Under the pieces are notes generated by a model. It ran no database searches and was not told where the DNA came from. It saw only the letters and a list, made by a program, of their open reading frames with translations. This document shows positions 31,633 to 41,724 of a stretch of 64,000 bases of DNA, piece by piece. The DNA is from Tuctoria greenei. Its lineage: Eukaryota; Streptophyta; Magnoliopsida; Poales; Poaceae. The DNA lies in contig JAYESD010000010.1 of the NCBI GenBank assembly GCA_036927565.1, positions 118,574,866 to 118,638,865 on the forward strand, written 5' to 3'. The translations under genes and the position numbers were made by a program. The first letter of the stretch is position 1, and each line of letters starts with the position of its first letter.

Positions 31633-33088
31633 TAAGAGAAATGAAGTATGGAAACTGGTGGAAAGACCAAAGGCGAACATTGTTAGAACCAAATGGGTCT
31701 TTCGGAACAATCAAGATGAACATAGGGTGGTAACGAGAAATAAAGCGAGACTTGTGGCTAAAGGTTACTCACAAGTTGAAGGTTTGGAGACGAAACTTTC
31801 ACTCCCGTAGCTAGACTTGAGTCTATTCGTATTTTATTGGCATATGCTACTCATCATAATTTCAAATTGTATCAAATGGACGTCAAAAGTGCCTTCCTCA
31901 ATGGACCAATTTAGGAGGAAGTGTATGTAGAGCAGTCACCAGGATTTGAAGATCAAGAGCACCCCAACCATGTTTATAAACTGCGTAAGGCTCTCTATGG
32001 CCTCAAACAAGCTCCTCGAGCTTCGTATGAGTGCATTAGAGATTTTCTAACTCAAAAATGGTTTTAAAATTGGAAAACCTGATTATACTATGTTCACAAA
32101 ACACTTCAATGATCATCTATTTGTATGTCAAATCTATGTTGATGATATCATCTTTGGTTCTACTAATAAGTCATTTTGTGAAGAGTTTAGCAAGATTATG
32201 ACAGATAGGTTCGAGATGTCGATGATGGGCAAATTGAAGTTCTTCTTGGGATTCCAAGTGAAGCAACTAAGAGAGGGCACATTCATAAGCCAAACCAAGT
32301 ACACGTAGGACATCCTTAAGAAGTTCAATATGGACAAGACCAAGCCCATCAAGACATCCATGGCAACTAACGAACATCTCGATCTCAACAAAGATGGTCC
32401 AAATGTGGATCAAAAGGTATACCGGTCTATGATTGACTCATTACTCTATTTATGTGCATCTAGGCCAGATATTATGCTTAGTGTGTGTATGTGTGCAAGG
32501 TTTTAAGCCGCACCTAAAGAGTGACATTTAATAGCACTAAAAAGAATCCTAAGATACCTTGTGCACACACCCAACTTGGGCCTTTGGTATCCCAAAGGAT
32601 CCAAGTTTAACTTGATAGATTATTCCGATGCCGACTATGTAGGATGCAAAGTCAATAGAAAGAGCACGTCGGGGACTTGTCAATTCCTTGGCAGATCCCT
32701 AGTTTCATGATCATCTAAAAGGCAAAACTCCATTGCTCTTTCCACAGTCGAAGCGAAGTATGTTGCAGCCGGTAGTTGTTGTGCACAACTACTCTGGATG
32801 CGACAAACTCTAAGGGACTATGGTTACAATTTGAACCATATTCCACTCCTATGTGATAATGAGAGTGCTATAAAAATTGTACACAACCATATAGAGCACT
32901 CAAGAACTAAGCACATAGATATTCATCACCATTTTCTAAGAGATCATTCATTAAAATGTGACATAGTAATCTCACATGTTAGGACTGAAAAACAACTTGC
33001 AGACATTTTCATCAAGCCACTAAATGAAAAGAGGTTTTGCGAGCTAAGAAACGAGCTAAATATACTTGACTCTAGAAATGTGGCTTGA

Positions 33089-33999
33089 AACATTGCATAC
33101 CTGATTGTAATTTCAAAGTTTACTCATTTTTACGAAAATTTGTTCCCTATCTCGATTTTCTTTTGAAAACTATTTAACTTAGTGAATCTTGGTGAATTAT
33201 GGCCATTGTATGATTGTTGATTGCTTACTAGTCATTTTCATCAAGATTATTTATGAAATAATGTCCTTTAGATCACTATTAGATCAAACAACCAAAATCT
33301 GGTTGTTTTAGTTCAGTTCTGTCCTGCTGACATGGACTTGTCCAGTGTTAGCACCGGACTAGTCCGTTGACATAGACTAGTCCGTTGACACAGACTAGTC
33401 CGACCCTCTTCTGACACACCGGACTTGTCCGGTGTCCACTGGACTAGTCCAAATTTGTCGGGGTTAACCCTAATCTGCCGCCAGGAGCTCATCTTTCACC
33501 TTTCACAATCTCCTTTGCATTCTTCTCCTCCCCCGTGAGCTCCAAAGGTGATTTCTACTTATAGCCATAAAAAACGCGGATTTATCCAAGGGAAATCTCC
33601 TCCTTGGCGCGGAGCTTGTCCACCCCGAACTAATCCGGCCCCCACTCCGCTCCTTCAACGCGAATCTTCAACTTTTCGGTAAAATCTCTCTCCAACCCTA
33701 GCTCTTAACTTTCCTTGATTCTTGCTTGGTTATTTGTCTCCTAGGGCATGAATTACTCTTCTAGATGAATTCCTACTGTTTCCTAGTCTTTGTGAATCGA
33801 TTCGAGCTAGATTTGTTGAAAATAGGAAAGTTAGGGTTAATATGCTAGACCGGACTAGTCCGTTATTCAAGTGCGGACAAGTCTGACACACCGGACAAGT
33901 CCAACTCTGAAAACGGACAAGTCTGATATCTGACATTTTGGACTTCTAGATTCCTATTTGCACAGTCTCCAATCAACTCTTATCAAACCTTGAACCTCC
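33089..33999 (+). other. Spacer between SIRE pol and the accessory ORF
   Basis: Non-coding. It contains further CGGACTAGTCCG palindromes (33355-33366, 33851-33862) and variants (33380-33450, 33870-33925), the same motif as in the LTRs. Confidence 0.7.
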
Positions 34000-35595
34000 T
34001 TGTCAAGCACGATATCTCCAAGTTCAGAGGACAATTCCTTTCACTATGATGAAGAGGTAGAGCGTGCTCGAGTGCAAAGAGCCAAGGAGAGGGTGATGAA
34101 GAAAAGGCATGATATAATTGTTCACTCTCCTCCTTCTGGTGACACCCTTCCTAAGAGAAGAAGAGTGGTAGTGAAGAAAGCACAGGGCAAGGATGCTGCT
34201 GGGAGTTCATCAGGGCCAAAGAGAACTCTAAACAAGGGCAAAGGGCTTGCTAGTGGTCCTATTGGCCCTCTGAAGATGAAAGCACCAACTCACCGCAACA
34301 GACAACCATCTAGTGCTGATTTCACTAGCAAAGGGGGTGAGCTAGCTGATAAATTTAGAAAGGTAGAGGTCTATGATCATCCTAAACAGTCAGTTGATCC
34401 CAGATTCTGGAGCAATTTCCATGCTGACTACTATGAGCATGTGTATTTGAAGATGAGGAATCGTGTCATTGAAAGTCAATGGGTTGACATCACCTATCTT
34501 CAGTCCAAAATATGTCAAGCCTATCAAGAGGTTCTGGAAGCCTTGGAGCTGTATGGACTGAAGGATCTAGTTTCTTTCCAGTGGGACTGGAACATTGAGG
34601 TCATCACTCGATTCTACTCCACTCTTTACTTTTCTCATGATGTTGGAGACAAGATGATCTAGATGACACATGGAGCAAAGTATAGTGTCACATATGAAGA
34701 GTTTGCTAGAATTCTTCACCTAGAAGATTCTTTGGAGAATGACATCATTATCCACAACCTAAATCCTATGGAGAAAGATAAACTTGACTTTCTGTATGAT
34801 ACTAAGATGCCATTCAAGTCTCCAACCACAAAGTACCTGAAGTCCTTCTTTGCTGTTTTGAACAGAACTCTGAGGAAGACCATAGCTCCCAAGGAGGGAG
34901 ATGCAGGGACCATCCAGGGGACCCTCAGGACATTGATGAAGGTCACCATCAAGAATAGGACTTTATTTGTCTTTGAGTACATGTACAACGACATTGTGAA
35001 CATCTCTATCACTCCTAACAGGTCCTGTGGCTATGCACCCTACATCATGTATATGATTGAGAAGGTGACATGACTTGAATTTGTCAAGGATGTGCCTCAT
35101 AATAGACTCATGCCCCAGATGCCTACTATCTACACTGTTCCCTCTGCTCTTAGCTCACTTGCAGAGGAAAAAAAATCTAAGAAGGCTCAAGAAGGCACAA
35201 GATCTGAGGCTGATGCTCCTGCTCCTCCACCTTCTAGAGGATCCTCTAGTGGAATACTAAAGATGCTCTCATCCATCTTTGCTTCATGTTGTGAAGTGAA
35301 AATCAAGGAGCATAAGGAGAGTCTGGCCAGAAAGAAGCATCAAAGATATATGAAGGCCAATATCAAAGCCATATGTGAGAAGCATGAAATGGAGCTAGTG
35401 GGGTCACCTCAGATCTCAGAAGACTCTGAAGAAGACATCACAGAGATGACACCTCTAATTGAGCAAGAATTGGCCTCATTTGGACTGGCTAGTGCCTCTG
35501 CTCCTCCTCCTCCTCCTCCTCCTCCTCAAGCACCTAAAGATGAAGAAGAAGATACAGAGAGGATTGAGAGTGAGGGAGGCAATGGCGATGAGTGA
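34000..35595 (+). pseudogene. SIRE accessory ORF after pol, about 530 codons
   Basis: One continuous frame from ATG 34000 to the stop at 35593, broken only by TAG 34660-34662 and TGA 35071-35073. It encodes a basic Ser/Lys-rich N-terminus, a globular middle with FWSNFHADYYEHVYLKMRN, and a C-terminus with a proline run (35503-35526) and a very acidic tail. SIRE-type elements often carry an extra ORF here, called envelope-like in some. I see no signal peptide or convincing membrane segment, so an envelope role is not supported for this one. The middle resembles uncharacterised plant transposon proteins. Function unknown. Confidence 0.75.
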
Positions 35596-36002
35596 TTCCA
35601 CTCAAATTTTCTCTTTTTGGTGCCTTGATGCCAAAGGGGGAGAGATTGAGACTAGTTGTCTATTTTGTAGCTATTAAGCCATTAAGAACTTGTGATCAAG
35701 GAAATGTACTCGATTTCAAACTATTGTAATTTATTTTGGATGTGCTTAATTTACTTAATGTGTGGTGCTTAGTTAATGTTAATGTGATGATTGTTGCTAT
35801 AACTGTTAAGTTCCTATGTATTGCTCATTACATCTTTTTGATCACACACTTGTTAGGCATCCCACCATAAAGAGTGCATATATGTGAGAAGTTTTTGGTA
35901 CTCATTCATTGTTCTTATATATGCACACTTTATGAACATCAATTTTTACTCTTAATTGTGAAATCTCAATTGGTTGTCATCAATCACCAAAAAGAGTGAA
36001 AT
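35596..36002 (+). other. SIRE 3' untranslated region
   Basis: Contains AAAGGGGGAGAGATTGAG (35632-35649), a purine-rich block resembling a polypurine tract but 350 bp upstream of the LTR. The block next to the LTR is AAAAAGAGTGAAAT (35989-36002). Confidence 0.55.
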
Positions 36003-37519
36003 TGAAAGTGCATCTAGGCAATCCCTTGTGGGTTTTGGACGATTAATGACAAACAAATGAGATCCTAATGAACTTGTTGAGATGACTGCAGGTCAATTTA
36101 AAAGAGGTAGTTTCGTGCACTAAAAAAGGTGAAAAATGAAGTGGTGTAGAAAAAGAGAAAAGCCCAATTGAGGATTGAAACACAAAGTACATTTAAATGT
36201 ATATGATGTGTGTGAGAGACACATCCCAAGAGCTCAAGTCTTTGCGTAGAGGTAAGGTCTTCAAAACACCAAAATTTCATTGAGCACCGGACTAGTCTGT
36301 TCAACTCTCTGTTGTCCAAATACATCATGCACCGGACTAGTTCGATAAACTTTCTGGAACCACATAACACAGTGCACCGGACTAGTCCGATCTTGGACCG
36401 GACTAGTCCGTTCAAGTCTCTTTGAACCCTTTTCACTACACTCCGGACAAGTGCATCCATAGGACCAGACTGGTCCATTGAACTCTCTGATGTTCAATAG
36501 CACAGCACCGGACAAGTCTGTTCGTGGATCGGACTAGTCCGTTCAACTCTCTGGAGTTCAATTACACAGGGCACTGGACAAGTTCAGACACATATCGGAC
36601 TAGTTCGGCATACCTCACACAATTAGGGTTTCTAGTGTGCTGCACATTTCACGCCGACTTTTACACAACATACTGGACAAGTCTGGTCCCCAGTACGGAC
36701 TAGTCCGGTCATCGGGATCCCTAACGATAACTTTTTTGGAAACCCTATAAATAAGAATCCACGACCCCACAAATACAACTTTCGATTCCTACTGTCAAAC
36801 TCAGAAACCCTAGCGCCACCACCTGTCCCAAGAGCACAATAACACATCTTCCCACACATCTAAAGTCCTCAAAGGTGAAAATCAATTGAGTATTCAGATT
36901 TGGGGTTGAGAGATCATTATCTACACGTCGTTGAGCCTTCGGGTTTGATCCCCACACTCGTGCTTTTCATTGTAATTTTTTTGAGTGTATTCGATCATCT
37001 TTTCGTTGTAATTCTTGTGGGAGCCCTCAACATGTGAGGTTGCCCCATAAACTCAGTGATTACCCGTGATATTGGAATCAAGTCGGCCTTGTGTGGTGAC
37101 TTGACAAGGGAAAGGGTTTGAAAAGACCCGACTCTGTGTAGGTTTACTCAACGAGGAGTAGATCTCTTTGATGAAATCAAACCACGGTAAAAATCGGTGT
37201 CCCGCGTGCTTCTTTGTTTTTGCATCTTCATTGATTAGGGCACATATTTGATCAATATTATAACTTGAATTGCAAATTGTTTCTCACGTGTAACTTCACA
37301 ACATTGATTGTTAATTTAAGTGATCTTACCAGTTGTTCACATTTCTGCTGCTATAAATTTTAATTCCTATATCAACACTTAATCAACTCGACACATATTC
37401 TGCACACCGGACTAGTCCGCACCACCAACTGGACAAGTCCGGTCTATCAAGAATTTGACCATTTGATTAAGTGTGCAGGAAATTTTCAAAGCTTATTCAC
37501 CCCCTCTAGGCCACATTCA
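36003..37519 (+). repeat. 3' LTR of the SIRE element
   Basis: Colinear with 23962-25489 but diverged. Perfect CGGACTAGTCCG at 36378-36389, 36399-36410, 36530-36541 and 37408-37419, plus variants. TATAAATA at 36746-36753. Confidence 0.95.
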
Positions 37520-37524
37520 TGACT

Positions 37525-38009
37525 GACACTGATTTGTCTTCTCCAAGGTTTCGATGCTCCCTGGTGTTCGTTGAATCCTTGGCTTGGACTCCCTGTGATC
37601 GCGTGATCGTGGTTACGCACCTCAATTTTGTGATCAATTCAGAGAAAACTTTCTCCAAAGCAAGAAGATTGACATAACTGCTCCTCTGTTCTTCATTGGA
37701 AGAGAGCGAGTGGTTGTTGTAATCGTCGATTCTGGAGACTCGGATGATCGTCTCTCATCAAGATTGACGATCAACAATCTCTCCAATTTCATTCTGCTGT
37801 TCTGCGATCTGGGATTTCGTGATCAGAATTCACTGGCTTTCTCTTGGGCGCCTCTACTGTTGGCTTTTTCTTGGACGCCAAATTGTTGCAAAGAACATAC
37901 TCTCTGGATGGAAGAAAAGAGGAAAGGGAAGAAGAAACTTGATGATTCAAGCAGCCCTATTGTACATGGAAAGGAGGCTCTCATGGAAGGGATCATGGCA
38001 CGTTTGAAA
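37525..38009. other. Unassigned sequence right of the SIRE element
   Basis: About 480 bp of ordinary composition, with an open frame (37710-38156) that shows no family features at its start. It may be a gag part or leader of the Gypsy element. Confidence 0.35.
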
Positions 38010-38818
38010 CTAACGCTAACAAGCGGCCATTGCCTACCACTGAGGTTGTCAAGCTTACGGAGGACTGTAGTACAGCCATCCTTAATAGGCTTCGGAGAAG
38101 AAGAAGGACCCTGGATGTCCTACCATATCTTGCTCAATTGGGGCTCACTACTTTGACAAGGCACTTTGTGACCTTGGAGCAAGTGTGAGTGTTACGCCCT
38201 AGGTGGTCTTCGACCAACTAAACTTCATAGAGTTGTCTCCAACACCATTGCAGCTCCAACTGGCTGACTCTTCAGTCTATTATCCAGTGGGTATTGCTGA
38301 GAATTTCCCGGTGAAAATCCTAAACTGCTTCATGTTGACGGCTGTTATATACCAATTTCATTCGTCAATTTAACTCAATTATGTGAAGGATTTGTCATTT
38401 CTTGCATACATCACCTTTCTATCTAACCCAATTCCACTTGGACTTGGAGAAATATGTGTATGCAGCATTTTATGTAGTAAATGAGGAAATGTAGAGGGAC
38501 CAATCCTATAAAATATCATCTCAGCCAATCAGGTGACGACATGTGACATCCCATGGATCAAATGGCCCACAAACAGAAGTATCCGAAGAGATCCAACGGT
38601 GTATCACTCATATACATCAATGGGACCCACTTGGCAGCCACCTGGAGAAAGCACACGAGAAATGGTGCAATGACCAGGTTGGCCAAACCAGGGGGTCGGC
38701 CGACCTGGTCTTTGCACCAAACTCGGTCAGCCTCCACATGTTGGCTCCTCCCGGCTCCCTGGAGTCAATGGTGACTGATTCGCACGCTTTTGGTGGCGGG
38801 AACCGACCTCAACACTAG

Positions 38819-38826
38819 TATAAATA
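38819..38826 (+). promoter_or_regulatory. TATA box of the inserted Gypsy LTR
   Basis: TATAAATA in CACTAGTATAAATAGGACC. The related LTR at 51175-52700 lacks it. Confidence 0.65.
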
Positions 38827-39882
38827 GGACCCCCTACCCCTCACTTCAACACACACCACTTGAGCTTCATCTCTATTGTATACACTATCATCCATAGTCT
38901 TAGAGGAGTTAGGTTGTAGATAGGAGAGTCTCTAGTCCCAAGTCCAAATTGGGAAAGGAGTAAGGAGTCTCTCTCTTCTCAATCCTACATTGGGAAAGGT
39001 ATGGCTCATGTATTCTTTCTTTTATTTGTGACTTATGCATAATAAATATAGTATCTTTAGTCTCTATTTATACATATACTTGGGCAAAGAGTTTCTTGTT
39101 AGATTGTGGAGTCCATGTATGTGGAAGGTATAGCTTCTATGACTGTTTCATTATGAACATATCTCATTATCATAGAACCTATAGACCCCCACTATAGTCT
39201 AGTTAATTATAACATAACTAGGTTAGTATGGATAATTATGTTGCGTATAAACATTGGTTCAATGATGATTCAATTCATTGCCTTAGGATGGATTGTGCCT
39301 AGGCTCTTAAGGTAATTACTTAATATACTAGCATGGTGCTAGGATAGCTAAGTAGCATTGGATGTCTCGTAGACCCACGGATTGAAGAGGTAGGCAGTAG
39401 GTGGTGACAACCCTATCTGTCCTTTTGTAATCCTCTACGTTCGGCTATGCCACAGGCTCTTGGCGGGAGTCGCCCGAGTATTGCTAGGGTAAGCCCGTGC
39501 CCGGTGCGTTGAACCACATAGCATAAGTATTCACTATTGATCTATCTTATGAATAATTAGTTTAGACTATGTATATGTACAATAGAGCATAGTAGGAGTA
39601 CCTCCATAACTCTCAACCTTAACTAACCTCTAGGATCCTCTTACCCCCCTTAGACTTGAAAGCTTTTGTGTGTGTCACACTACCTCCACTATTATTTTAT
39701 CCATCCTTACTAGATTCTTACCTAGACCTTTCTACCCTTTCCACTCGATGATTGTTATATCTCTTCCCTGCCTTCCTTTGGGATCAAATAAATGACACCC
39801 TTGGAAATACTCTTAAGGTGAAATGCTACAATGATACCTCCATGCGCTTGCGGAATTCACTCTGTGATCCAATAGAACTATT

Positions 39883-40060
39883 AACAAGCATTTCTGACAC
39901 ATCAGTTGGAGATGTTTAGTTAATGGTGCGTATGTAATACCAACAAGCATTTCTGGCACTATTGTCGGGGATGATTTGTTAGTATATCTTAGGAGCCGTC
40001 AACAAGCATTTCTGGCGCCGTTGTTGGGGATGATTTGTTAGTATATCTTAAGGAGCCGTC
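39883..40060 (+). repeat. Triplicated LTR-end/primer-site unit
   Basis: AACAAGCATTTCTG starts each copy at 39883, 39942 and 40001. The third has an intact TGGCGCCGTTG primer-site core, the second TGGCACTATTG, and the first TGACACATCAG. Copies 2 and 3 also share GATTTGTTAGTATATCTTA. Confidence 0.85.
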
Positions 40061-40490
40061 AACAATTCATACCCATGGTTTTCGTGGTGCTCGATATGGA
40101 TGTCAAGAAGGATATGCTGCTCATTCTTGGGCATCCACTCCTTAGCACCGCAAAAGCTTGCATAGATGTGGGAGCTGGAGAAATCCACTTCCATTTAATG
40201 GCAAGGAGGAGAAATTGAACTTTCCCCCAAAGTTAAAGCAATGCTCCATGATTCGGATCAAATATGGGCTGAATTTTAAACACATTTAAGAGGTCAAAGT
40301 CACACCTCCAAAGGTGGGTCTGCTCATTGCATTCATGAGAAAATTGATAGATGCGAAGAACCCCACTTTTCGTCCAAGTTCAGGCCTTCCCAAAGGCCCA
40401 GTTCACCAAACCGCCGAAGGAGTGGCGAAAGAAGCAAGACAAGCCGCCTGAACCCATTCCGCAGGGCCCGAATGCAAAAAAATGAAGACA

Positions 40491-41188
40491 AAGGAAAAGT
40501 CCATCTCATCGCACTTTGGTGAGACCTAGCTAATAGGATAATTGGTAGTTATCTTTTATTTGATTTTTCTTTTTACCCCATTTGATTTTACCCACTTAGT
40601 TTGATTTTCCCACTACATATTTGATTTTTCCTAGCAAGTTGAGAATCTTATATTCTCAACCAGCATTTTTATTTCTTTTTTTCACAAAAAGAAATTTTTG
40701 GGATTTGAAAAAGAGTTTTATTCAAAAAACAGTTTTTTTGAGTTGCAAATGTGGTAATTCACCAATGGGCTAATTTTATAGCCGTTGGGGAGCCACCTGC
40801 CAAAAGAGGGACCAGGGGACCCACCTTACAGGTCGGCTGAACCCACCCTGGTCGGCCGAAGTGGGGAAAGGTCCAATGAGGCTCTCTCTCCTTCAACGGC
40901 TACAGTTTGTGCCTCTTATGACCGTTGGGGATGTACACTATAAATGTTGGTTGTGAGGAGGACCTCTCTTCACACTTCACCTCATTTTACACCTCCCCAA
41001 GTCATTCACTTGCTCACTTTGTTTTCTTGCTCTTCATTGAAGCACTCTTGCTCAAATTCAATCCAAAAATATTTGCTTTGATTTGCATTTGCAATCGCTC
41101 TCAAATTCTTCAAGGAAAAAATTGTTGAGGGTGTTGTTTTCACTAACATCACCTCTTTTTTTGAGTTGTGTTCTCGCTTGTTGTGACC
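40491..41188 (+). promoter_or_regulatory. Gypsy internal spacer with promoter-like segment
   Basis: A T-rich part (40550-40740) is followed by GC-richer DNA with GGTCGGCCGAAGTGG and then CACTATAAATG (TATA at 40938-40944), 245 bp before the accessory ORF. The order of these motifs resembles the LTR promoter of the same family (GGTCGGCCGACCTGG near 38691, TATA at 38819). This may be an internal promoter for the downstream ORF. Confidence 0.45.
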
Positions 41189-41692
41189 ATGAAAGGAATA
41201 AAGAGGTTGTTCAGAAAGAGGAAGGGGGCTGCAAGCTCAAGCCATGGTGGAGACTCAAGTGCACGCCTCTCCCCGTTGCTACACCAAGTCCACAGAGGAG
41301 TGTGTATGAAGACATCCCCATGGAGGGGAGAAGCAACCCGCATCAACTTCTCCACGACAATGGCCTCGACATACAATGTGAAGTTAAAGATCAAGTACGC
41401 AAGCTCCTCCAAGATCGTGAGTTTTATCACACTAAAGCTTATGATCTTGATTTGATATCCAAAATAGGGTAACCAGGAGTTGTGCAAGGAGCACAACCAT
41501 GAGCATGCCTTCAACAACCTCCCGGTCTACAAATACCAAGAGGAAGAGAACCCAACGGCTGATGCACCCGAATGGGCTCAACCAGAATCGTATGAGGCCG
41601 AAGGGTCGACTTGCCATGGATGGCCGAGTACCGGATGGGAGCCATCCCTATCAATTTCAAGCTCTAGCAGCTTGCCTCCATTGTCAATTTAG
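41189..41692 (+). pseudogene. Small accessory ORF of the Gypsy element
   Basis: ATG 41189 gives a strongly basic start (MKGIKRLFRKRKGAASSS). It then continues after a frameshift near 41297 (GRSNPHQLLHDNGLDIQCEV) and another near 41468 (KEHNHEHAFNNLPVYKYQEE) to a stop at 41692. Extra ORFs between pol and the 3' LTR are known in Tat-type elements, but I do not recognise this protein. The basic N-terminus could bind nucleic acid or act as a nuclear signal. Function unknown. Confidence 0.5.
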
Positions 41693-41724
41693 GGACGTCA
41701 ATCCTTTTCAGCTATAAGTCTAGT

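Larger units (their letters stand above)
28776..33088 (+). pseudogene. SIRE pol: protease, integrase, reverse transcriptase, RNase H
   Basis: The protease motif LDSGCTNH lies near 28800. The pre-integrase region follows (WLWHRRLA near 29190), then an integrase with D in HIDLFG, D in RSDNGT and E in PQQNEVAERKNR. Reverse transcriptase starts near 30480 (VALKDPNWMNAMQEE), is interrupted at 30547-31632 by a Harbinger-like element, and resumes with EVWKLVERP. YVDD follows at about 32136. RNase H with STVEAKY and LLCDNESA ends at 33088. TGA at 29474-29476 and TAG at 29759-29761 replace Trp codons; other stops and frameshifts occur (for example near 28845, 29222 and 31795). It is inactive. Confidence 0.95.
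23962..37519 (+). mobile_element. SIRE-type Ty1/Copia retrotransposon, 13.6 kb, with nested insertions
   Basis: LTRs of about 1.5 kb (23962-25489 and 36003-37519) start TGAAAGTGCA and end CCACATTCA. They are flanked by CGACT (23957-23961) and TGACT (37520-37524), a 5-bp duplication with one change. Inside lie a Met-tRNA primer site, a gag with a CCHC knuckle, protease, integrase, reverse transcriptase, RNase H, and an extra ORF after a 900-bp spacer, the layout of SIRE/Maximus elements. The first 115 bp of the LTRs differ by roughly 10%, so insertion is old. A hAT and a Harbinger-like element have inserted since. Many stops and frameshifts. Confidence 0.95.
38333..40064 (+). mobile_element. 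LTR insertion of the same Gypsy family, with repeated LTR-end/primer-site units
   Basis: It starts TGTTGACGGC and ends GCCGTCAACA. It is flanked by CTTCA (38328-38332) and ATTCA (40065-40069) and interrupts a protease frame that continues on both sides. Bases 38333-39886 match the LTR at 51175-52700. The remaining 178 bp are three copies of a 59-60 bp unit holding the LTR end and a TGGCGCC-type primer site. It is therefore not a simple solo LTR but the product of an aberrant replication or recombination event. Confidence 0.75.
38010..40490 (+). pseudogene. Gypsy gag end and protease, interrupted
   Basis: Reading from 38014 in changing frames gives a gag tail (RPLPTTEVVKLTEDCSTAIL), then the protease (KALCDLGASVSV, about 38154-38189). 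After the insertion it continues with VFVVLDMDVKKDMLLILGHP and GAGEIHFH. A proline/lysine-rich linker ends near 40480. DLGAS takes the place of the usual D-T/S-G active triad, as in many grass Tat and Athila-like elements. A TAG near 38198 and frameshifts disable it. It would have processed the polyprotein. No reverse transcriptase follows. Confidence 0.8.
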
